Shown: piece after piece, positions 12,483 to 22,723 of the stretch
How positions within the stretch are numbered: the stretch's first letter is position 1
How the letters are laid out: each line of letters starts with the position of its first letter
DNA from: Sanderia malayensis
Taxonomy: Eukaryota; Cnidaria; Scyphozoa; Semaeostomeae; Pelagiidae
Reading direction: 5' to 3'
Assembly (NCBI GenBank): GCA_013076295.1
Contig: RQOL01000861.1
Span: forward strand, 3,596,001 to 3,660,000
Length of the DNA stretch: 64,000 nt
The notes under the pieces: generated by a model
Told to the model about the DNA's origin: nothing
What the model saw: the letters and a program-made list of their open reading frames with translations, nothing else
The model's database searches: none
Program-made: the position numbers and the translations under genes

Positions 12483-12492
12483 CCAGAGGCGG
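12483..12492 (+). repeat. Right target-site duplication of the foldback element
   Basis: CCAGAGGCGG, identical and co-oriented with 5755-5764. GC-rich DNA follows (GGCCGCGGCC). Confidence 0.8.
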
Positions 12493-13114
12493 CCGCGGCC
12501 AATGGAGGCGGCACGATGTCAGTTCCTCCCCCTCTTATACGGAAAAGGATTCCCAACATTTTTCAACAAGGAAGAGCAGATGTTTAGAGAGCTTAACCAA
12601 CATAAATAACAAACACAAACCTATGGAGTCACGTATCTAAACCGAAATACAGGTATGGAAATATTTATTCAATGTGTTAGTAGATCTACTACCCATTCGT
12701 ATAGTATCGTGATGGATTTATGTTTATGTAGGAAGTGCCCACCGATATATCATCAAGGCCCGCAATATATGCATCTAATGCAATGCAGGTGCTTTTAGAC
12801 GTTGCTAAAAACGTGCCTTTTTGCCAGAGATAGTGTATAACCACGGTACTGAATCAGTGATTTTATGATAAGATGTTTGTTTTGGATAGATAATAAAGTA
12901 TATACGTATACCACGAAGAAATATATACGTTTCACGAAATACGTTCTTTCTGTGTATATCACTTTGATCACAAACCTTTGATTCGTATAGTTAACTGTCG
13001 GTTCTTCAAAGGTATTCAAGCTGTTTCCTTTTTCCTAAGAAGTATGTAGGTATCTACCTCAAACTAGAATCCCAGAATCATTGCTTGCATGAGGAGAAGA
13101 TTCTTAATGTGAGG
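12493..13114. other. Intergenic DNA upstream of the RGS gene
   Basis: About 620 bp between the foldback element and the RGS start codon. It probably contains the RGS promoter and leader. No coding block is visible. Confidence 0.5.
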
Positions 13115-16100
13115 ATGGCCACACTTCCTGAAAGTCAAATTGACAGTCAGCTGCACATTGTACTGAGCAAGGTAAATGAAAACATACTTAATTGTCTATA
13201 TAGATGTATATTGCTTGGAGTACCGTAAATCCTTGAATAGCCCTCCGTCTCTTGAATAAGCCCCAACCAGAAATTTATTTTTGCAAGTAAGCCCCCCTCC
13301 CTTCAATTAACACCCCAATAGAGTCTTATTCAAATGTGGGGACACTACACTGAATCTGCCACAAGAACTGATGATTGATCAAGACAACAGTAGTGATGAA
13401 GAAATTTTTCTTGACTAACAAATTTTGTTTGCAAAAGGGTAACTTCTTTGTATAAAAATTTAGTGCAGCTCATTGCAATTAAATAAAGAAGAAGATTGTC
13501 TTTCGTGAGAAAGATGCCACATTTTAAATTAAGCCCCCCTTAAATAAACCCCACGCAAGAATTTATGGGCTTATGGCATGCCACACATGTGCTACATTGA
13601 AGATATGTTATTGTTTTGCAGATGGAGACAATTGTCAATCGTATGCAAGATCAGCCCATGGGTATACCACTACAAACAATTAAAGCATTTAGAACCAATT
13701 ATGCAAATGTTGCTACAGGTAACAAGGCTATATGTGCAGCATAAAATTCCTTCACGTTGAACCCATCTTCCCATGCACTATTTTCATGTTTTGTCATAAT
13801 TGTATTCCAGGGGCAGACATTGTCTCGTGGTTCATGTGTCGTTACAGCATTTTGGAGAGAAGTAAGTGGAATATTATTCCTTCGAGGTGTAAAGATGAGT
13901 GAATGTGGCAGTATACTTAGTGCATTTACAATTCACAGGTGAAGCACTGGCTTTGGGCAAGATGATTGCTAACCATGGTTACATATTTACACTACCAGAT
14001 TGCAGGTTGACACTTAAAGACGATGGCACCTACCACCGATTGCAGGTATGTGATTGGAATTTTAGAAAATCACATTGTTTTCACTCCATCTTTGAGTAGA
14101 ATTTCAAGCTTAGCTCTCTTTTGAAAAACCTCGTAGTTTGTAAAATAATTTGTTTTCAGAATTCTTATTATTGGCCCTCAAGTCTGAATGAAATAACAAA
14201 TTCAAATTACGGTAATGTTTTGTGTTTTTCATTAAAAACTTAATTGATAAAAATTGAGTTCTCACCCTTGAGTTTACTCAGCTAGTTAAACATTATTACA
14301 ATTTAAGCATCAAATTTAATTTGCAATAAATGTTTAGAATCCTGTTTATAAAAAAAACTGCTTTTTCATTGCAGCTGTGTATCTGTGCAAACGACATTTT
14401 TCAAACAAGCATCGTTTGCAGCTGGATGAATTTGAATTAGTAAGCTTTGTTCGAATTTCTGTGAAATTACTGAAATTGTGTGAGATTTCTTATTGTTTGA
14501 TGAAAGGACTATATCGTCATATGTTGTTTTTGAATAACGGACGCATTGTTAGTGGAAGTTTATAATGAGTGCAGGTAGTTCTTTAAAAAAATCCGTGTGA
14601 AACTTTCGAAAGAAGAAACAAAAGGGCTAGGAGTTTCAATATAACAAAATTAGACCTGTTTTGCCTTGAAGGGATCTTTTCTGAAGCTGCAAAAAGTATT
14701 ACAACGCAAATGGGAACTTATTTGTATGGAAGCAGAAGCCAAAAATAAGTGAGCCCAGTTTTCCACATCTTCACAAGTCTCGAATTTACCAGACTAGATC
14801 CGATGTTTATTACAATATGTATGTTTCTTCAATGTTTCAGAGTCGATAAAAAGAAGGACAAAGCCCAAAAACGCGTGGCTGAAACTCAGGAAATGGCTTT
14901 CTGGAATTTACACAGACCTCCGGTAAATTTAGAGAGATTGATTTCTAACCCGGAATAATTAAACTTACCTGTGATCCGCATGCCCGGCTCCCTTATCCAT
15001 ACTCTGTTTCCGCCAATCAGATTCAAGTCCGTTCCATATGATTCGCTGTAACAAAACCTGAAATGCAAAGATTATCATTTGGGTTTTCTCCTCAAGAGTA
15101 TTTATGACGAGTCAATGTTTACTTTTCTGCAGCCCGGTTTTTTGAATGTTCTTGAAGCAGATATAAAAAAGATCGGCCGTGACGATCATGACCTTGGTCC
15201 AAGACAAACGACGGTAAGCTTCCTTCAAACAACATTTGCTCCTCGTTATTCTATCAAATTGGATATCCGACATGAAATAATTCTCATTAAAGTTCAGCCT
15301 ACCAACGCTCTCTGGTTTTATATTGCTTGATATAGTGGCTGAGTGATCGTGTCGCTTTTCAGGCTCGCGTAAGTTTACAAATGGCTTCTTCAAAGATTTC
15401 AGAGGATGCGTTAAATCATGCATTAGATGATGCCATGAGAAAGGTACACGATTTACCTGCAAGTCTTTATCGTTAAATTATCGTGACGACCTTTGAGCAA
15501 CTCTGATCTTTGACCGAAGACCTTTAATTTTTGGCCTTCGAGCAGTTTCACCTGTGTCTTCTAATGTGTCGCGTTTGGTTATTTTCTAATCATTATTTTA
15601 ACTGTTTGTTCTTTGCCAAGGTTGACAGTCTCCAAGAACAACTTCACAAGCGAAGAATCAAGTCTTCTTTGGCAGCTGAAAGGTAAGTATGTACGAGTTC
15701 ATCTTAACAAGCTCTTTCTGTCTTGATAATCGCCTTTTTGGTTGTCAATCATCCTAGAAGAATAAGAAAATAAAATAACATAAAAGCCAAGTAATTGTTT
15801 TATTTTTATTATTTTCCCAGCTTGCTTCAAAAGACCGCCCAATATGCCGGATATGATCCAATTTTATTTCCACCGTCGCCTTCAAATCCTTGGATTTCGG
15901 ATGACAACTTGTTCTGGCAAGACATTAACAAACGGTCATTAAACATTCTTCTATTTTACATATTACATAGACAGTCTTGTACACATACCGAAGGATGTCA
16001 CACTCCATTCAGTTTCTATTTATATTTCCTGATATATTCAATCAAGTTGAGGATATCTGTTGATATAATAATACCAGTTCATTATAATGTGCTTACTTGG

Positions 16101-17342
16101 AGAGCTGTGCAGAGAAGGTAAAGCATATGAAAATGACAATTACTTTGTTTGTTTTTAGAATTCTTCCACCTCAAAAGCAAGTCCGTCTTTGGGGATTCAC
16201 CCTGAATGATCTGTTAAAAGACCCCCAAGGCACTCTGGTTTTCTTGAAATTTCTAGAAAAAGAATTCAGTGCTGAAAATCTAAGGTATCATCTTAAAAGC
16301 CGTCCTTTTTCTTCAGGCCCAGTTGTCTACAGAGCTTGATGCTTTGAATAAATAATAAAGAACATTTCAAAAACTGCAGACAAATGAGTTGCAACCAATG
16401 AGTTATTTTTTCATATAAATATTTCCTGATGTCTTTCAGGTTTTGGTTAACAGTGGAGGAATTCAAATTCTGTCCAATGTCGAAGGTCAACAAACGAGCC
16501 AATCAGATACACGAGTGAGTTCTGTGAACGAAAATTCACTTGACACCTCTCGAGACTGCATCCTATTTATCTTCTTCAGTCAAAAATCTAGGCTTTGAGC
16601 CATCACTTTCTACTCTACCAGCAAGAAAGTTGCGAGATGTATTCGTGACAACTATCAGCTCGGATGTTTCGTCCATGTTAGACATTTTTCTCACCCCTTC
16701 CATTTGTTTTCGTCTCCTTTCCAGTGAATATATAGGCAGAGATGCAGTGCATTCGATCAACGTTGACCAAAGAGCCATAGAATTGGTAGACGAGCGAATG
16801 CGAAATCCAACGCATTTCACCTTCGAGCCTGCACAAGTACACATAAACATTACATTATTATTAATCATTGAAATAATACAAGGAACATAGGATTAAGATT
16901 CACCTTGCATCACACACGTCTCACCTTCTTCCTTGTGGCGCACAACATCATTGCCATCATTCTTATCATCGTTTTTCAATCTTTTCTTTTTTAGGCCCAA
17001 ATATACACACTGATGAAGACAGATAGCTACCAACGTTTCCTGAAATCAGAGGCATACACTTCACTGCTAAGGGAAACACCAAATGCCAGACGTGGGTATG
17101 GCATTTTACTTTCATATATCTCTCCCATAAATACGAAATTGATTCTTCTCTACTTACTTTTGTTCGTGGCTCGCAAATCTTCATAAAAACTAGACTGCTT
17201 CTTCTTCAAAAATCAAGATTCCCTCAAGAGTCTATAATATTGATAAATATTATGACAAATTAATTTATTGATACATATTAATTATTTTTCTCTTTCAAGT
17301 TTTGCTGATGTTTTCAAGAACTGGCGTAATCCGAGCAAATAA
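13115..17342 (+). CDS. RGS7: R7-family regulator of G-protein signalling (DEP-GGL-RGS), RGS6/7/9/11 type, with one frameshift
   Basis: Seventeen exons: 13115-13171, 13622-13718, 13811-13861, 13939-14045, 14160-14211, 14375-14439, 14672-14748, 14841-14922, 15133-15213, 15363-15443, 15621-15682, 15821-15934, 16159-16284, 16440-16514, 16725-16836, 16996-17095, 17300-17342; about 460 residues, the usual R7 length. DEP domain at roughly 30-105 (GADIVSWFM, GYIFTLPDCRLTLKDDGTYH), linker with YAVYLCKR and AFWNLHRPP, GGL domain near 265-305 (DPILFPPSPSNPWISDD, the Gbeta5-binding NPW type), RGS box near 320-440 (FLKFLEKEFSAENLRFWLTVEEF). R7 proteins pair with Gbeta5 and speed GTP hydrolysis on Galpha i/o. 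In exon 16 one base is missing after TACCAACGTTT (17040/17041), giving an immediate stop; with it, the last exon would join in frame. RGS7 versus RGS6, 9 or 11 is not resolved. Confidence 0.92.
13221..13560 (+). mobile_element. Decayed TACCGTAAATCC-family MITE in RGS intron 1
   Basis: It starts TACCGTAAATCCTTGAATAG, matching the end of the MITE at 8973. Repeated AATAAGCCCC and AAGCCCCCCT blocks run to about 13560. The matching right end is missing, so this is a truncated relative. Confidence 0.55.
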
Positions 17343-17947
17343 ACATAAAATTATTATTACCTCGAATAGTCAGTACATCGAAAGCTTCTTCTGGAAAGAA
17401 TTATCGATTTGCTTCTTTTTAAACTAGAAAGTAACTTGTAAAGTTTTCTAATTCTTGAGGATTTAGAATTTTCAAAAGCCAGGGCATAGTTTCACATTTT
17501 CGAACATCTAAATGCATCTTAATGTAAACAATTTTAGGGAATCATTTTCAATTGTAAATTGCTGCTTTTCTGATCGATTAAAGCTACTCTTTTTTACTAA
17601 TTAACTTTATGAAATAATGAGCATTTAATAATTAATGAGAATATGATTGGAACTTATTGTTGTACGTGCATCCATTACTACAAACAGCTTTGTAATTGTT
17701 TATCTTACTCTGTTTGTTTTTCAAACGGTGAATTAAAATCAAAGAAATTCTGAAAAGATATCTTGTGGTGCCATAATTATGAACTAGCTTTGTCGGCAAA
17801 AATTGTGCACAAGAAAAGTTACTTTTAAATGCAATCGATTAAACAATAAGACCAAACTAGGTTTTCTCTCATTTAAATATAACTCTTTGTAGACGTATTG
17901 GTGTGCAACAAGTATTAGTTTTTCAATTAGTCACTTGGAATACGACA
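17343..17947. other. Tail-to-tail intergenic spacer with duplicated receptor 3' flank
   Basis: The RGS gene (+) and receptor copy A (-) converge here. The right part (about 17500-17947) is repeated with small changes beyond the stop codons of copies B (22240-22723) and C (29470-29939), so the tandem unit includes at least 450 bp of 3' flank. No gene seen. Confidence 0.7.
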
Positions 17948-20900
17948 TTATTTCGACGTTTCGTCGTTACGTTCCGTCGTTAGATCATGCTCGTTACTTC
18001 GAAACGATTTGAAACGCTTGAGCACCGAAACAAAGAACCAGATAATAACTGAAAATAACATACCGACGAGGAGACAAAAAAACAAATTTTTAAATTCAGC
18101 AGCACTCAGCCTGAAAAATTTCAAACTTTGCCTGCACGTCGACTTTGTATTGTACTTTCTGTTTACCTCATCGTAGACGCCTGACTCGATCATATTCACC
18201 ATTTCATCTTTGATCTGCTGTTTCCATCCACCTAAGCCCTTTCTAAAACCAATTGCGATGGGAAAGCGAAACTCCGTCACTGGAACGGTATTCATTTTGC
18301 AAAAACCACTGATTGCAGCCATGTATTTGAGGGAACGTGTGTCAGCAATAAAGTAGTCAAGTTTCCTGCAAGGAAAACAATCTATTATAACCCAACGCTG
18401 AAAATTCTTTCCTATGATACGACGTGACCACCAATTCCCTCCTATGGTACAACGTGACCACCAATTCCCTCCTGTGGCACAACGTGACCTCCAATTCCCT
18501 TCTGTGGTACAACTTTACCTGCAATTACATTCTATAGCACAATGTCACCACTACAAAAGATTCTCCGTCTATAAAATTCACCACTACAAAACATACCCAG
18601 TGATAAGAGCATCGAAGCCACTATCAAAACTTTCAACAACCAGCAATGCGTTGTACAGTTTCTGAAGACTTTCATCACTGCTTCCTGTGAGCTGTTCCCA
18701 AAGGTGTGATCCCTTTATAGCTGCCACTTTTACATTCTTCTGAACAAGCTAGAAAAAAAGATACGTTAACATATCTACCAAATGGAATCGGTTAGAATTG
18801 CTTCGTAACGAATTTTGTATAGCCCAGGAAATGGTATATTGAACATGAGATGACTCTGTGATGGCATAAACTACTTGTACTAGTCGCGGTCATACTCCTT
18901 CTAATCCCCGGGAAACGAACTAGAAAAATGATTAGAGAATCAAGCAAACCTCCGGATCTTTGAGACCAGATACTTGTTTATGATCTGCATCACTAACAAA
19001 TGATGCGATGATATTTCCAGTGTAGTTCATGGTGAATGCAATTGCAAAATAAGAAAAAAAGAGGGCCAGCATTTTTGCCCCGGTGCTTCGAGGCTTCACT
19101 GCAATCAGCTCGCCACATACAACCAATCCCCAAAGGTAATTAATACTGTCGTAGATTTTGAATGATTTTAGATTATTCAATCTTCGTTTGTTCTTTTGAA
19201 AGTTGCCATACGGACTGGCAACTTCCAGTAGCCAAAGAACCACAGCTGAAGTCGCAAATATTCCAGTCAGACACAACCAGACTGTCGTAGTAAATGGTGA
19301 CGTTATGTCCATGCTACGAAAGTTTGTTTTCTTAACACTTGCAATAGCCATTCCATCAAAGTAAGCAAGTGAGGAGTCGGTGTCCCTTGTAACGAATAAA
19401 CTCAGTGCGAGGTCGGCTAAACCAGAATTCACCTCACCAAGTGCTCCATTTCTACCCCATGTGCCATTGCGAGCCATGTACAATTCAGCTTGGAAGCCAA
19501 GCTGCTCCATGAAGTGCTTGATGTAATCGACATCACTGCCATATGCACACATCTCTGTTGTGACGTTAGACGCTGGATTCTCGTAGAAATAGCCACGCAA
19601 ACCATTCAAATTGCAAAACAAGTTGTCCTCGTTCTTCAGGATGTGCATGTATGGCATATACGTGGGTCCGGTGACAATTTTGAGCCTTGGTAAAGCATGC
19701 GAAAGCTTGAAAACAATGTCAACATTCAGCGTGCCATTCTTCCATTGTCCTATTTTCCGCCATGATTTCTCAGACACGTGTGTCATGTTGCTAAGAAGCT
19801 GTAAAATCTCTACAGCATTCGACCTACAGTAGAAAAAAGTTTGACATTATATTTGGCAGCCAGTTTGGCATTAAGAATAGTCAGGGGCGTCGTGGCCGGG
19901 GGGCAGGGGGGCCATGGCCCACCCTGTGAAAGCAAAATCGCTGGATTTTTCGGAAATTTTGGGGATTTATTTACTTTTTCGGAAATTTTTCAGGGTTTGA
20001 CCCACTTTTCGGAAATTTTTTGCGCTTGGCCCACCCTAAAATTCAGGTCCCACGACGCCCCTGAGAATAGTTTATTAAGAATACATTTACGAATGATAAA
20101 GAGTCACACGTTACCTATTGGCCTCCACGTGACACTGCGTGCCATCATTGAATACTTCATGAACACCGTCCTTTGCTTTGACTTTAAATCCCACGATTAA
20201 TGTCCTTGGTACATTGTACAGCAAAGACAGTTCTTTCGTCAGTATTGAAGAAAGAAGCCAAAGATTTGCGGCAAATTTCTTCTTCAAACCGAAATTGTAC
20301 GCCTCTCCAAGAAACATATCAGCAATGCGAACGGGCAAATCCATGAAAAACACATGGCTATTTGTGGAAGCCAACGCTCTGACGTGCTTCTTTATATTCA
20401 CATCGTTGACATGATATATCGCAGTGATTTGCCACTGTCTGCTCCGACTATTCCCAAAAAACTTTGATACAAGTAGGTCATATCTTTCTTGTGTACATGC
20501 GTCATGGAGAAGCAGAACGATATTCTGTTTAGATCCATTTATACTGTGTTGTAGAGAGTGGGAATCGAACAATGACAAGGTTGCTTCAAGTGAAAGGCTA
20601 AAGTCGCATAGCTAAAAGTTAAAGAAAGAATAACGTCAGCTTCATGCTCCTAAATTTCAACTAAAACCAGGAGTAATTTTGTCACAAGCATGCCATAAAA
20701 AAGTATATGCGCACAGTTAAATAAAAGTATACCATATTCTGGAGTTATAACATGTCACCAATATAAAAAATATTAAACAATGCAATTAAGAAAAAAGAAA
20801 TATATTTTAAGACGTTACCTTTCTTTTGGAATCATGTTGAAGATCGTTGTGAGAAGCTTTGGGTGTAACAGATTCAGCAACTAGTTCGAAGGACTTTATG

Positions 20901-21112
20901 GCAACTTTATTTTCAATCTCCAACCTTTCAATCGAAGCTGTGAGTTCATTTAAAGATGCATTGGATGGGACAGCAGCCGACAGTGTTCTTCCATCGCTTT
21001 TGTTGTTAAAACTCAGCAACCATGTTGCTGAAGCTAACTGTAGAAAAAGGATACTCGCTGTCATCAAAGCTAAGAAGCAACGATTCATACTGATGCAATT
21101 TCCAACAACCAT
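17948..21112 (-). CDS. Ionotropic glutamate receptor-like channel, tandem copy A
   Basis: Five exons: 20819-21112, 20115-20611, 18950-19823, 18597-18748, 17948-18365; 744 residues. A hydrophobic leader (FLALMTASILFLQLASATW) is followed by about 280 divergent residues in place of a full amino-terminal domain. Ligand-binding lobe S1 runs from RLKIVTGPTYMPY through GTWGRNGALGEVNSGLADLA. Then M1 (about 444-466), re-entrant pore (YLWGLVVCGELIAVKPRST), M3 ending NYTGNIIASF (the SYTANLAAF position of iGluRs), S2 (FIADTRSLKYMAAISGF) and M4 (LFFCLLVGMLFSVIIWFF). Arg410 in FVTRD sits where iGluRs bind the ligand carboxylate. Predicted plasma-membrane, ligand-gated cation channel of unknown ligand. The short N-terminal part also resembles insect IR-type receptors. 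Confidence 0.9.
18412..18556 (+). repeat. 30-bp minisatellite in intron 4 of receptor copy A
   Basis: Four to five degenerate copies of a 30-bp unit containing GTACAACGTGACCACCAATT. Shorter versions sit at the same place in copies B (about 23208-23290) and C (about 30425-30525), so it predates the duplications. Confidence 0.8.
19882..20063. mobile_element. hAT-like MITE in intron 2 of receptor copy A
   Basis: 182 bp with inverted ends CAGGGGCGTCGTGG and CCACGACGCCCCTG, flanked by an 8-bp direct repeat AGAATAGT (19874-19881 and 20064-20071). Eight-bp duplications and CAGGGGCG ends fit non-autonomous hAT elements. Absent from copies B and C, so inserted after the duplications. Confidence 0.85.
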
Positions 21113-22723
21113 CTTCTCTTCGCTGCAATTTCAAAATGGCTTATGAAACAAACCTTGTCACACTTGTGCCGTTTATAATGAATATGAATCTCTATTTACA
21201 TACAACCATGTCCGAAATGTGTATGCTGTAACAATAATAAAATTCAATATATAATAATAAAATTGAATATAACAATAGAATGGAAGATGATAATCAAATT
21301 GAGTCGTTTGCTACCAACAAGTGTTTATTCTTCAAGCAGCAGGTACCAATTATTTGGTACATGTTTTATTCACGACAAAATAAAATATTTTCTTGTTTCT
21401 GGACACTTCTTATACAGAAAATTGAACTAGACTTATCACTTTAAGTTAAGCCTGCTGAAATTTAATAGAACAGGCATATAAAGTCTTTGAATTGTATATA
21501 GCAAATAATTCAGGCCAGGTGTTAGCTTTCTGCAACCAAGAATAACAAATTATGTCGAATAATAAATAAAATTAGGTCACTTAGATACATACAGGGCATC
21601 TGTTAGAAAACTTGGAGCTTTTAAGGCCTGTTTTAAAGTAGCAATGTCGATCAAATCAGAGGGATTGGACAAGACTCGTAACCCAAATCGGAACATTGTC
21701 CCTTGGAAGTTGCACTCTTTCAGCTCAAGCACGTTACTCAATGTTAAATGACAAACAATAAGATAAATAAAATTTAGCGACACGTCCTTAAATGAAATAA
21801 ATTAGGAGGTTCAGGTTATTAAAAAAATTGGTGCAATATTGTCCATTATTTATTACTTAAGTTCTTGTAATTACTTAGTTATATGATGCAACCTTAGGCA
21901 GAAATATGCACGAAGATCTCAAATTTATACGTTAAAGCAAAATTTAGACAACATCGTAGTGTTTTATGATCATCGATTAAAAACTAACTGCTATACAAGG
22001 CCTGAAAGATATTTGAGAAAAACCGAAGTGACGTAAAAAAGGACAATAAATATATTCTTTTTCACTCAGTACACAAATTCTCTCTCATCAAAAGAAGATG
22101 CTTTCAACTTTTCAACAATCTAAAAGATTTATTGTAACTGTCTTGGTTATTTAGCTAGCGGCGGGGCTTAGTTTTTGTTCATCAATTTAAACCTGTCATT
22201 GCACAAAACGTTTTATCCGGTAAATATTCTTCGAGAAAAGAAACAAATTTCACATTTTCATACATCTTAATGCCCCTTATAATTTTAATATAGCATCCAT
22301 GGGCAATTTTAGGGAATCATTTTCAATTTTAAATTGCTGCTTTTCTGATCGACTTTCAAGTTACTCATATTTACTAATTAATATATTGATGACAATTTAA
22401 TAATTAATGAGAATATGATCAGAACTTGTTTTTGTACGTGCATCTATTAATATAAACAATTTTGTAATTGTTTATCTTACTCTGTTTGTTTTTTAAACGG
22501 TGAATTAAAATCAAAGCAAAGAAATTCTGAAAAGATATCTTGTGGTGCCATAATTATGAACTAGTTTTGTCGGCAAAAATTGTGCACAAGAGAAATTACT
22601 TTTAAATGCAATCGATTGCAAAATAAGACCAAAGTAGGTTTGCTCTCATTCAAATATAACTCTTTGCAAACGTATTGAGGTGCAATATCAGGTTTTCAAC
22701 TAGTCACTTGGAATACGACATTA
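21113..22723. other. Spacer between receptor copies A and B, with CPS1 3'-end relics
   Basis: No intact gene. Around 21601-21680, TGTTAGAAAACTTGGAGCTT, then GTCGATCAAA and CAGAGGGATTGG match DNA at the 3' end and last intron of the carbamoyl-phosphate synthetase gene (33570-33800). The stretch 22126-22723 is the duplicated receptor 3' flank. Confidence 0.65.

Noticed and set aside
18414..18665. 83-codon repetitive frame with DHQFPP repeats
   Set aside because: Antisense reading of the 30-bp intronic minisatellite of receptor copy A.
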